Shown here one piece after another: positions 1 to 5,480 of a DNA stretch of 7,724 bases; positions within the stretch are counted from its first letter, which is position 1, and each line of letters begins with the position of its first letter. Made by a program: the position numbers and the translations under genes. The notes beneath the pieces were generated by a model. That model had not been told where the DNA came from. It made no database searches and saw only the letters and a list, made by a program, of their open reading frames with translations. The DNA comes from Pseudomonas sp. (GTDB lineage: Bacteria > Pseudomonadota > Gammaproteobacteria > Pseudomonadales > Pseudomonadaceae). The DNA lies in NCBI GenBank assembly GCA_030654635.1, contig JAURXE010000482.1, positions 1 through 7,724 of the forward strand. Direction: 5' to 3'.

Positions 1-170
1 AAATCAGCCGCTTTAGAGCAACACCGAAGTAGCCATAACGGCTGCACAGAGCCTGCCCAGACACAGGTTTAAAGGCATTAGGATTGAACAGGCATCGCCC
101 TGGCAGCCTGAGGCTGCGCAGCAACGAACGGCGCCACGGGGTAGAGGAAGGGCTTTCGAGCAGGCGTGTT
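1..170. other. Left-edge stretch with no supported gene
   Basis: I see no convincing coding region here. Short open frames exist on the minus strand, but none has a ribosome-binding site or a recognisable domain. One minus-strand frame runs open to the window edge and includes the string SRYGYFGVALKRL, which I could not place in a family. Two small inverted repeats are visible: CAGCCG at 5-10 with CGGCTG at 39-44, and a 7-bp stem GCAGCCT/AGGCTGC at 103-117 with a one-base loop. The stretch may be an older repeat or gene remnant beside the 172-371 element. Confidence 0.4.
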
Positions 171-171
171 G

Positions 172-371
172 CAGACCGTATGAAAACGTAGCGAGCGAAG
201 GTTAGGCAAGGCGCAACGCAGCGAAGCGGAGTAACAACCGAAGGTTGACCCGCAGGGCAAGCGAAGCGCAGTCGAAACAGGCGAGGATGCGGAGTTTACG
301 AGCTGTAAATGAGCAATCCGAGCCTGTTTTTAACGCCGCATAGCCGAGCGCAGTAGTTTTCACACGGTCTG
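172..371. repeat. MITE-like 200-bp element with 16-bp terminal inverted repeats
   Basis: The left end CAGACCGTATGAAAAC (172-187) and the right end GTTTTCACACGGTCTG (356-371) are inverted copies that match at 15 of 16 positions. The interior is rich in AGCGAAG/GCGAGC-type motifs and contains no transposase gene. This looks like the non-autonomous dispersed repeats that recur in Pseudomonas chromosomes and are often mis-annotated as short hypothetical proteins; that likeness is from memory. I found no clear target-site duplication. The right end lies only 2 bp from the stop codon of the anti-sigma gene, so the element forms the 3' flank of that operon and may shape its transcript end. Confidence 0.65.
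275..329. repeat. Internal inverted repeat of the MITE-like element
   Basis: AAACAGGC (275-282) is perfectly complementary to GCCTGTTT (322-329). With two mismatches the pairing continues for five more bases on each side of the loop. A nested short stem TTTAC/GTAAA lies at 295-309. On the minus strand this would give the transcript leaving the anti-sigma gene a large foldable structure, but there is no compact GC stem followed by a U-run, so I do not call it an intrinsic terminator. Confidence 0.45.
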
Positions 372-373
372 TT

Positions 374-607
374 TTAGTCGGGCTTTTTAGCCGCATCCGC
401 AAGCCGCGCGGCCACTGCGTCTAAGTCGCTAACTAGCGGTTCCGGCATCTGCTGCAGCACCCGCAGGGTTAAGCGCATTTGCCGCACATAGCGCCGGCAG
501 TTACCGCACATGGCTAAATGTGCGCGCACCGACAAGCCCTCGGTGAAGCGCAATTGACCATCGAGATAATCACTTGAGCAGGCGACCAGCGCCTTACAAC
601 TCAACAT
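374..607 (-). CDS. Small zinc-finger anti-sigma factor (zf-HC2/ZAS type)
   Basis: This 77-aa soluble protein probably binds and inhibits the ECF sigma factor encoded directly upstream. Seen in the sequence: the H-x3-C-x2-C signature of anti-sigma zinc-binding domains (His30, Cys34, Cys37, in RAHLAMCGNC), extra N-terminal cysteines at 4 and 10, and no hydrophobic segment able to cross the membrane. The protein should therefore stay in the cytoplasm, unlike RseA-type anti-sigmas. Its ATG overlaps the end of the sigma gene by 7 nt, a coupling that favours balanced production of both partners. The C-terminal tail is short and carries no sensor domain. Which signal releases the sigma is unknown; zinc loss, thiol oxidation or another metal binding at the His/Cys site are the usual options for this family. 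Confidence 0.8.
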   Translation of the reverse strand: MLSCKALVACSSDYLDGQLRFTEGLSVRAHLAMCGNCRRYVRQMRLTLRVLQQMPEPLVSDLDAVAARLADAAKKPD

Positions 608-1212
608 TGGCCGGTCTCCTCAAAGTGCTCCAGGGTGGCAAATACTTTCAGCCGTGCACGGTGCAATAGCACCCGTACATTAGAGAGCGAGATGTCCAAA
701 AGATTACAGATGGCCTCCAACTCCAGGCCTTGACGCTCGCGCAGTAACAACACGCTGTTTTGCAATTCCGACAGGCTGCTCAGGGTTTTATCCAGGCACT
801 CACGCAGTTCGCCAGCACTGAGCAAGGCTTCCGGTGAGTCCTCGTGCCAAGCTTGGGGCGCGTTGAGCCAATGCCCGTCACTGGCAAAACGCTCGGCGCC
901 AATACTGCCGTGGGGGGCCGGTTGCTCATCGAGCTGCACCGTGCGGCGGTTCTGCCGCAGACGGGCCTTGGCGGTGTTGGCGGTGATGGTCAACAGCCAG
1001 GTTTTCAGACTCGAACGCCCCTGAAAGCCAGTCAAACTGCGCACCACAGCCAGCCAGGCGTCTTGCACCGCTTCATCGGCGTAGCGACGCCCGACTATGG
1101 CGTAGGCCACCGCCAGCATCGCGCCTTGATAAGCGGCCACCAGTTCAGCAAAAGCTTTTTGCTCGCCGGCCAGCAGGCGCGGCAGCAATTGCTCATCACT
1201 GCTAACCCCCAT
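601..1212 (-). CDS. ECF-family RNA polymerase sigma factor
   Basis: This 203-aa protein directs RNA polymerase to a dedicated promoter set. Region 2 spans about residues 16-90, including DEAVQDAWLAVVRSLTGFQG and the 2.4-like segment SSLKTWLLTITANTAKARLRQNRR. Region 4 spans about 136-195, with the helix-turn-helix LELEAICNLLDISLSNVRVLLHRARLK. There is no region 1 or 3, as is usual for ECF sigmas. The linker (about 91-135) is long and contains DGHWLNAPQAWHEDSPE, a tryptophan-rich segment I recall in P. aeruginosa PA3285-like sigmas. The ATG shares one base with the stop of the ketoacyl synthase gene (TAATG), and the 3' end overlaps the anti-sigma gene, so the three genes are probably one transcript. 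Being mid-operon, it has no obvious autoregulated promoter of its own. Its target promoters cannot be read from the window with certainty; the bufferin promoter is a candidate. Confidence 0.9.
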   Translation of the reverse strand: MGVSSDEQLLPRLLAGEQKAFAELVAAYQGAMLAVAYAIVGRRYADEAVQDAWLAVVRSLTGFQGRSSLKTWLLTITANTAKARLRQNRRTVQLDEQPAPHGSIGAERFASDGHWLNAPQAWHEDSPEALLSAGELRECLDKTLSSLSELQNSVLLLRERQGLELEAICNLLDISLSNVRVLLHRARLKVFATLEHFEETGQC

Positions 1213-2333
1213 TAGCGTTTGCGCAAAATCACGCTGCCAATCGAATACCCCGCACCAAAGGAGCTGAGCACGCCGAGTGCGCCCTTGGGCAAATCATCCT
1301 GATTCTTGTGCAGGGCAATCACCGAGCCGGCCGAACTGGTGTTGGCGTAAGTGTCGAGGATCACCGGCGCCTCGCTGGCGTCTGCATCACGACCGAGCAG
1401 TTTGCGGGTAATCAACAGGTTCATATTGAGGTTGGCCTGGTGCAACCAGAAGCGCTTGACGTCGCCGACGTTCAGCTGGTTTTCTGCCAGGTGCGCGGCG
1501 ATCAACTCGGCCACCATCGGGCAGACATCACGGAACACCTTGCGGCCTTCCTGAACGAAGAGTTTGTCCGGCGCACCGATGCCCTCTTCGGCTGCACGAT
1601 TGAGGAAGCCGAAGTTGTTACGGATATTGTTGGAGAACTGGGTGATCAGCTTGGTGCCGACGATATCGAACTGATGCGGGGAGGTGGCCAGATCGGCACG
1701 CTCCACCAAAATGGCAGTCGCCGCGTCGCCAAAGATAAAGTGGCTGTCGCGGTCACGGAAATTCAAATGCCCGGTGCAAATTTCCGGGCTGATCACCAGC
1801 ACCGCACGCGCCTGGCCCAACTGCACGCAGTTGGTCGCCGCCTGCAAACCGAAGGTGGCCGACGAGCAAGCCACGTTCATGTCGTAGCCAAAGCCTTTAA
1901 TGCCCAGTGCCGCTTGAATTTCGATGGAGATCGCAGGATAAGCCCGCTGCAGATTTGAGCAGGCGACTATGACCATGTCCACATCGGCGGCGGTTTTACC
2001 GGCGCGAGCCAAAGCGTCAAGTGCAGCGCCAACGCCCATTTGGCAGAGGATCGACTGCTCATCGTTGCTGCGTTCAGGAATGCGCGGGGTCATGCGCTGC
2101 GGATCAAGAATGCCGGCTTTATCCATCACAAAGCGGCTTTTGATCCCCGAGGCTTTTTCAATAAAGGCGGCGCTGGACTCGGTGAGTGCTTGCACCTCGC
2201 CCGCCTCGATGGCGGCCGCATGGTCGGCATTGAACTGCTGCACGTAAGCATTAAAGGCCAGCACCAGCTCTTCGTTGGAAATGCTGTTAGCCGGGGTATA
2301 TAAGCCAGTGCCACTAATAACGACGTTGTGCAC
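1212..2333 (-). CDS. Beta-ketoacyl-ACP synthase III family protein (FabH-like)
   Basis: This 373-aa thiolase-fold enzyme should condense an acyl-CoA primer with malonyl-ACP. The catalytic triad is intact: Cys156 in NVACSSATFG, His298 in LHQANLN and Asn331 in TYANTSS. The GDAA segment (202-205) and the glycine-rich C-terminal FGAGYSIGSVIL are also present. It is longer than housekeeping FabH (about 317 aa) because of extra sequence near residues 28-95, which may affect substrate choice. It most resembles P. aeruginosa PA3286, reported to pull octanoyl-CoA from beta-oxidation into fatty-acid synthesis; that equivalence rests on recalled sequence style and on the neighbouring sigma gene. The start is a GTG at 2333-2331, preceded by AGAGGA (2345-2340) at a 6-nt spacing. 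It is the first gene of a three-gene operon with the sigma and anti-sigma genes. Confidence 0.9.
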   Translation of the reverse strand: MHNVVISGTGLYTPANSISNEELVLAFNAYVQQFNADHAAAIEAGEVQALTESSAAFIEKASGIKSRFVMDKAGILDPQRMTPRIPERSNDEQSILCQMGVGAALDALARAGKTAADVDMVIVACSNLQRAYPAISIEIQAALGIKGFGYDMNVACSSATFGLQAATNCVQLGQARAVLVISPEICTGHLNFRDRDSHFIFGDAATAILVERADLATSPHQFDIVGTKLITQFSNNIRNNFGFLNRAAEEGIGAPDKLFVQEGRKVFRDVCPMVAELIAAHLAENQLNVGDVKRFWLHQANLNMNLLITRKLLGRDADASEAPVILDTYANTSSAGSVIALHKNQDDLPKGALGVLSSFGAGYSIGSVILRKR

Positions 2334-2339
2334 GGTCTG

Positions 2340-2345
2340 TCCTCT
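2340..2345 (-). promoter_or_regulatory. Ribosome-binding site deciding the GTG start of the FabH-like gene
   Basis: AGAGGA on the minus strand stands 6 nt before GTG at 2333. There is no in-frame ATG nearby that fits the family's N-terminus (MHNVVISGTGLYTP), so GTG is taken as the start. Confidence 0.75.
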
Positions 2346-2372
2346 TGTTGTTGTGGCCCGCCTGTGCGGCCC

Positions 2373-2409
2373 ATTATGCGCAAAGCCTGTGAACTAGGGC
2401 GTCACAGGC
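2373..2409 (-). promoter_or_regulatory. Possible promoter with perfect 8-bp inverted repeat upstream of the FabH-sigma operon
   Basis: GCCTGTGA (2385-2392) and TCACAGGC (2402-2409) form a perfect 8-bp inverted repeat with a 9-nt spacer, 51-76 bp before the GTG start. Just downstream on the minus strand is CATAAT (2378-2373), a 5/6 match to a -10 box. The matching -35 position holds CGCCCT, which is poor, so an activator or an alternative sigma may be needed, or this is not the promoter. The half-sites contain TGTGA/TCACA, as in CRP/Vfr sites, but the spacer is 9 rather than 6, so I do not assign that regulator. Confidence 0.4.
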
Positions 2410-2621
2410 ACAAAATCCGGCTTGTCGCAGGGCATCGTCGGCAGGTTGCCCGCTTTGCTGCGGCAAAACCCAGAGTTTGCCACAGCCGGGCAGTTTGCGG
2501 GCAGCCAACAACACCTCGGCAGACTGACGGCCGAGCGATTTTGGCGAAAAACACCGAGGATTTGGCCCAAGACAGATCGGCCAGCAGCGCTGGCGCAGAC
2601 AGTAATGCTGAGATAAGTGTT

Positions 2622-3131
2622 TTAGCGGTAGTGCCGGGCAATTAACCGATCGAGCGAAACCGCACCGGGGCCCCGGGCGATTAACCAGAGCAAAATTGCC
2701 GCCCAGGTGCCATGGGTTGGGTAGGCATCGGGGTAGACGAACAGCTGGATGGTCAGGGTCATCAGCAACAAGGCCAAGGCCGAAAAGCGCGTAGCCAACC
2801 CCAACAGCAATAACAACGGGAAAAAGTGCTCGCCGAACACCGCCAGCCGCGCGGCCAGGTCGGCGGAAATCAACGGCAAGCGGTACTCACTAGCAAACAG
2901 CTCAAGGGTCGAATCCGCCAGGCGCGGCATGCCGAGAGTAAAGGTGCCGGCGATCAGGTCGACGGCAAAACCTTCAACCTTGGTTTGCCCGGACTTCCAG
3001 AACACCGCCGCGATCGAAAAACGCCCCAGCAAAGCCAGCAGACTATGGGGAATCGCCGAAAACATGGCGATTAGTTGTGCAACTGCACGCACCGGCCATG
3101 CTGGGGATGGCTGACTCACTGAGCTATTCAT
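2622..3131 (-). CDS. DoxX-family membrane protein of the bufferin operon
   Basis: This is the last gene of the bufferin cassette, a 169-aa inner-membrane protein with about four hydrophobic segments (roughly residues 29-46, 92-112, 115-133 and 141-157). Typical DoxX-family features are visible: RFSIAAVFWKSGQTKV near 37-52 and AVFGEHFFPLLLLLGLATR near 98-115. The family is often linked to quinone or thiol redox chemistry, and it regularly accompanies DUF692/DUF2063/DUF2282 genes (GigT in Cupriavidus). Its exact role there is unsettled; supplying or draining electrons for cysteine modification or copper handling is an inference. I chose the ATG at 3131, which overlaps the bufC stop as ATGA like the bufB/bufC junction. 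An upstream ATG at 3149 would add six residues but lacks a ribosome-binding site and lengthens the overlap. Confidence 0.85.
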   Translation of the reverse strand: MNSSVSQPSPAWPVRAVAQLIAMFSAIPHSLLALLGRFSIAAVFWKSGQTKVEGFAVDLIAGTFTLGMPRLADSTLELFASEYRLPLISADLAARLAVFGEHFFPLLLLLGLATRFSALALLLMTLTIQLFVYPDAYPTHGTWAAILLWLIARGPGAVSLDRLIARHYR

Positions 3132-3913
3132 AAGGTTGATCTCAAACAATCTGTGGTTGGGAGTAACGCGCTGATCGCCTGCTGCTGAATCAGCAAGGCC
3201 AGGCTCGCGCTCAGGTCAAAATCAGGCTCATGGGCAAAACCGTTGGCGGCCGCCTCGCCCAACGTCAGGCCTTGCTGCAGGCTGTCGATAAAAGCCGCAC
3301 AACCCAAGCTGATCGCCTGCACCCGCACCGCCCACTGCTGGCGCACGATCAGTGCTTGCTCGGCCTGCAAGGGCAGCACCGAGCTAATCGTCAATTCGCC
3401 TTGATGCGCCGCCCACAGCGATACCACTGCATAAGACGAACAGAGCAACGCCAGTGAGGGCTGTAGCTGCAGGCGCAAAGCCTGCAACTGCGCAGGCTCG
3501 GCCAGTACCTCCGCCAATTGCGCCGCTGCCACCGGCGCGCAATCGGCGGAGTGATAAGCCTTGACCCGCAGCCGCTCCAGACGCGCCACGTCAGCTAAAT
3601 AGGGCAAGCTGCTGGCCGGGGCAAAACCCTCGATAAAACCCGCAAAATCGTCGCCGTAGTTCACCAGCAATGGCGAGTGCGGCGGTTGTTGCTGCACAAA
3701 CAGCTGCGCCATGGCGCGAAAGAATTCCTCCCCCACCAACTGGCTCACCACCGGATAACTGCTGGCCAGGGCATCGACCAGCGAACTCAGCACATTGTTG
3801 CGATACACCGCAAAACGCACGGCTGGGTCTGAACCATTGGCGGTTATCAAATCGGCCGGGCAAGCCTGCTGCGGGTCCAGCAAGGCGCCAGCAAAGGCCT
3901 GTTGCAGCTTCAT
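3128..3913 (-). CDS. bufC: BufC, DUF2063 partner protein for bufferin maturation
   Basis: This 261-aa protein is the expected partner of the DUF692 enzyme, thought to present the precursor peptide to it, as MbnC does for MbnB. The N-terminal DUF2063 domain (about residues 4-95) shows its hallmarks: FAVYRNNV (34-41), YPVV (53-56), GEEFF (61-65) and [13 protein letters not shown] (78-90), followed by [10 protein letters not shown] (104-113). The C-terminal half (about 115-250) is leucine/alanine/glutamine-rich and less conserved. The family is sometimes labelled a putative DNA-binding domain; within this operon the maturation role is far more likely. Its ATG overlaps the bufB stop by 4 nt (ATGA), and its own stop overlaps the doxX-like start in the same way, so translation of the three is probably coupled. 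Confidence 0.88.
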   Translation of the reverse strand: MKLQQAFAGALLDPQQACPADLITANGSDPAVRFAVYRNNVLSSLVDALASSYPVVSQLVGEEFFRAMAQLFVQQQPPHSPLLVNYGDDFAGFIEGFAPASSLPYLADVARLERLRVKAYHSADCAPVAAAQLAEVLAEPAQLQALRLQLQPSLALLCSSYAVVSLWAAHQGELTISSVLPLQAEQALIVRQQWAVRVQAISLGCAAFIDSLQQGLTLGEAAANGFAHEPDFDLSASLALLIQQQAISALLPTTDCLRSTL

Positions 3914-4803
3914 GCCGGCACCTTGACGAGCGGTGCTCGCCGCAACAGTTGCTCGGCCTGCTGCGCCTCGGCCAGCAGCACACTGAAAGCCGGCACCTGG
4001 TTATCGCGCTCCAGCAGGGTCGGCTGTGGGCCAATCAGTTGCAGCAACTGTTCATACAGCGCCCACACGGCTTGGTCGACAGGCGCTCCATGACTATCGA
4101 TCAGCAGGCGCTCGCCGAGCCCGTCCAGGTCTTCGGAAAAACCGGCCAGGTGAATTTCTGCCACGGCCGCCAGCGGCAAGCTGTTGAGGTACAGCAACGG
4201 ATCGCGTAGGTGATTAACACAGGAGACATACAGATTATTCACATCCAGCAACAAGCCACAGCCGGTGCGCTCAACCACAGTGCTGATGAACTGGGCCTCG
4301 TCCATGTTTGAGCAGGCAAACTCGACATAGGTGGCCGGATTCTCCAGCAGTAACTGGCGCTGCAGGCGGTTCTGCACCCGCTCGACATGCTCGCAAACCC
4401 GCGCCAGCGTGGCTTGGTCATAGGCCACCGGTAACAGATCATTGAAGAACACTTGTTCATGGCTGGACCACGCCAGGTGCTCAGAAAAACGCTGCGGCTG
4501 ATAACGCTCAATCAGACTGACCAGTCGATCCAGATGGGCCTCATCCAGAGGCCCAGCGCCGCCAATCGACAAACCCACGCCATGCAGCGACAGCGGATAA
4601 CGTTCACGGATCAAGCCAAGAAAATGATGGAAGGCACCGCCCGCCACCATGTAATTCTCGGCATGCACCTCAAAGAAACCTATGTCGGGAGCCCCGTCGA
4701 GAATCTCTTGGAAATGCTGCGGCTTCAGCCCTAAACCGGCACGCAACGGCAAGTTGCCGGCGCGCGCCGCGGGGTTAGCAATGCTTAAGCCGGTAGTGAG
4801 CAT
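3910..4803 (-). CDS. bufB: BufB, DUF692 iron enzyme that modifies the bufferin precursor
   Basis: This 297-aa TIM-barrel protein belongs to the MbnB/DUF692 family of multinuclear non-haem iron enzymes. By family knowledge, these oxidise cysteine residues of a precursor peptide to oxazolone/thioamide or thiooxazole rings. Family motifs rich in likely metal ligands are in order: [10 protein letters not shown] (43-52), [12 protein letters not shown] (71-82), SEHLAW (107-112), [10 protein letters not shown] (151-160), [10 protein letters not shown] (184-193), EIHLAGF (216-222), DSHG (236-239) and LLERDN (263-268). No key stretch is missing and the length is normal. An open frame extends upstream to 5028, but that would overlap bufA by 200 nt; the ATG at 4803, 25 nt after the bufA stop, gives the family-standard N-terminus. 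A TTG six codons earlier is a weaker alternative. The substrate is presumably the product of bufA. Confidence 0.9.
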   Translation of the reverse strand: MLTTGLSIANPAARAGNLPLRAGLGLKPQHFQEILDGAPDIGFFEVHAENYMVAGGAFHHFLGLIRERYPLSLHGVGLSIGGAGPLDEAHLDRLVSLIERYQPQRFSEHLAWSSHEQVFFNDLLPVAYDQATLARVCEHVERVQNRLQRQLLLENPATYVEFACSNMDEAQFISTVVERTGCGLLLDVNNLYVSCVNHLRDPLLYLNSLPLAAVAEIHLAGFSEDLDGLGERLLIDSHGAPVDQAVWALYEQLLQLIGPQPTLLERDNQVPAFSVLLAEAQQAEQLLRRAPLVKVPA

Positions 4804-4828
4804 GGCGCTGTCGATCGGTGGCAATCCA

Positions 4829-5134
4829 TCAGGCCTTGTCTTTGAACGCGACCAACTGACCAAAGCCGGTTGGCGAGGTTGGGCTGGCGGTTTGTTCGCA
4901 GCTGCCTTTAGGCACCAGCTTCCAGGCACTGCCCTGGTAGTCTTTTTTCGAGCTGCCGGCGCACGAAGTACCGGCCCCTGCAGCGCAATCGTTTTTGCCC
5001 TGCTGGGCAACGCCGAAGCATTTATCACTGTCTGCCGCTTGTGCGGTCAACGGTGCGGCGGCCAGGGTCAGCGCGGAGCCCAATGCCAAGGCCAAAGCTG
5101 TCGCAGAAAGTGTCCGGTTCGAATTGTTGGTCAT
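4829..5134 (-). CDS. bufA: BufA, DUF2282 bufferin precursor peptide (copper-binding RiPP)
   Basis: This 101-aa exported precursor fits the BufA1/DUF2282 family. Residues 1-33 form a Sec signal peptide: short polar start with Arg7, hydrophobic alanine/leucine core, and cleavage likely after LTAQA (29-33). The mature part holds four cysteines at 39, 50, 58 and 79 in the family arrangement [20 protein letters not shown] and KLVPKGSC. These are the residues expected to be converted by BufB/BufC into copper-chelating groups; no modification can be seen from DNA. A serine/proline/lysine-containing tail (about 82-101) follows the last cysteine. The ATG at 5134 has GGAG 8 nt upstream. It is the first gene of bufA-bufB-bufC-doxX and faces a divergent kinase gene. 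Its role is probably protection from excess copper (GigP in gold/copper-responsive clusters). Confidence 0.92.
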   Translation of the reverse strand: MTNNSNRTLSATALALALGSALTLAAAPLTAQAADSDKCFGVAQQGKNDCAAGAGTSCAGSSKKDYQGSAWKLVPKGSCEQTASPTSPTGFGQLVAFKDKA

Positions 5135-5142
5135 CAGGGCAT

Positions 5143-5146
5143 CTCC
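5143..5146 (-). promoter_or_regulatory. bufA ribosome-binding site
   Basis: GGAG on the minus strand lies 8 nt before the bufA ATG and fixes that start. It is much stronger than anything before bufB or bufC, consistent with the precursor peptide being made in excess over its enzymes. Confidence 0.7.
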
Positions 5147-5192
5147 AGAAAGGTATTGATAGGTTTGAGTTATTACTTGCCACTCGCAGCTT

Positions 5193-5252
5193 AGCCAGCA
5201 AAACGCAGAACTCCGCGGCTGGCTGAATCGCTCAGCAGCCTTAACGGCTGCT
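5193..5252 (-). promoter_or_regulatory. Two hairpins in the likely bufA leader
   Basis: Two perfect 7-bp inverted repeats lie between the putative promoter and bufA. AGCCAGC (5193-5199) pairs with GCTGGCT (5218-5224) around an 18-nt loop, and AGCAGCC (5234-5240) pairs with GGCTGCT (5246-5252) around a 5-nt loop. They could stabilise the transcript or act in attenuation. Neither hides the ribosome-binding site directly, and no known riboswitch fold is recognised. Confidence 0.4.
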
Positions 5253-5276
5253 TACCTTAATAGAGCTTGGTAAGCA
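5249..5276. promoter_or_regulatory. Perfect 8-bp inverted repeat, possible operator for the bufferin operon
   Basis: TGCTTACC (5249-5256) and GGTAAGCA (5269-5276) are exact inverted copies with a 12-nt spacer, so the half-site centres are 20 bp apart, about two helical turns. It lies about 115-140 bp before bufA and overlaps the region where a -10 box would fall if TGTAAC at 5288-5283 is a -35. This geometry suits a dimeric repressor or an RNA hairpin; the sequence does not identify the regulator. Confidence 0.45.
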
Positions 5277-5288
5277 TTGGGCGTTACA
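5261..5288 (-). promoter_or_regulatory. Candidate bufA promoter with ECF-like -35 TGTAAC
   Basis: On the minus strand TGTAAC (5288-5283) is followed after 16 nt by GCTCTA (5266-5261). TGTAAC/GTAAC-type -35 boxes with 16-17-nt spacing are used by several ECF sigma groups, and bufferin operons elsewhere are under ECF control (SigF in Caulobacter, RpoQ in Cupriavidus). The overlapping TTGTAA could also serve sigma-70. The -10 assignment is uncertain. The predicted leader of roughly 120 nt would include the two hairpins at 5193-5252. Confidence 0.35.
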
Positions 5289-5347
5289 ACCAGCGGAAAA
5301 TTATTTCCCATGCGCCGCAGCATCCGCCTACATCTACTAGGGGACGG

Positions 5348-5378
5348 TTGAAACGCAGCGACAAAAACTGACTACAAT
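5348..5378 (+). promoter_or_regulatory. Possible sigma-70 promoter for the small ORF-histidine kinase unit
   Basis: TTGAAA (5348-5353) and TACAAT (5373-5378) each match five of six consensus bases, but the 19-nt spacing is longer than the preferred 17. It would leave a leader of about 95 nt before the small ORF at 5481. A second -35-like TTGACG at 5426-5431 lacks a good -10 partner. Confidence 0.35.
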
Positions 5379-5425
5379 TTTCTCAGCGGGCGCGGCCTTA
5401 GTCAGGTTAAATCACCGACACAAGC

Positions 5426-5435
5426 TTGACGTCAA
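5426..5435. repeat. 10-bp perfect palindrome TTGACGTCAA
   Basis: TTGACGTCAA is self-complementary and sits 45 bp before the small ORF start. It abuts a second small inverted repeat, CAATG-CAT-CATTG (5433-5445). It could be an operator for the kinase unit; no regulator is assigned. Confidence 0.3.
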
Positions 5436-5480
5436 TGCATCATTGTCCTGCACTCAGCGGTCAAATGTCGGAGCCCCAAG

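Larger units (their letters stand above)
2334..2621. other. Gap of 288 bp between the doxX-like gene and the FabH-sigma operon
   Basis: Apart from the FabH ribosome-binding site and the inverted repeat at 2385-2409, no gene is supported here. Minus-strand frames are open across much of the gap, but none joins a start codon to a ribosome-binding site. A 6-bp stem with a 3-base loop (GCCAGC/GCTGGC, 2580-2594) lies 28 bp past the doxX stop but has no T-run, so it is not a clear terminator. Read-through from the bufferin operon into the FabH-sigma operon cannot be excluded. Confidence 0.5.

Noticed and set aside
78..260. 60-aa minus-strand open frame at the left edge
   Set aside because: It crosses the boundary of the repeat element, has no recognisable domain and no ribosome-binding site.
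202..402. 66-aa minus-strand open frame across the MITE-like element
   Set aside because: It spans the terminal repeat and the 3' end of the anti-sigma gene in another frame and has no ribosome-binding site; such frames are by-products of the repeat.
1308..1958. 216-aa plus-strand open frame
   Set aside because: It is antisense to the clearly coding FabH-like gene with its complete catalytic triad; GC-rich codon bias commonly leaves such shadow frames open.
2388..2406. CRP/Vfr-type site TGTGA...TCACA
   Set aside because: The half-sites fit but the spacer is 9 nt rather than 6.
2580..2594. Stem-loop after the doxX-like gene as a terminator
   Set aside because: Only a 6-bp stem with a 3-base loop and no following T-run on the minus strand.
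2402..2641. 79-aa minus-strand open frame starting inside the doxX-like gene
   Set aside because: It starts 20 nt before the doxX-like stop with no ribosome-binding site, and shows cysteine/arginine-rich content typical of an out-of-frame reading.
4804..5028. N-terminal extension of BufB up to an ATG at 5028
   Set aside because: It would overlap bufA in another frame for 200 nt and encodes an arginine/alanine-rich stretch unlike the DUF692 N-terminus.
5295..5308. GGAAA-ATTA-TTTCC as a Fur box
   Set aside because: A short AT-rich palindrome that lacks the repeated GATAAT units of a Fur site.
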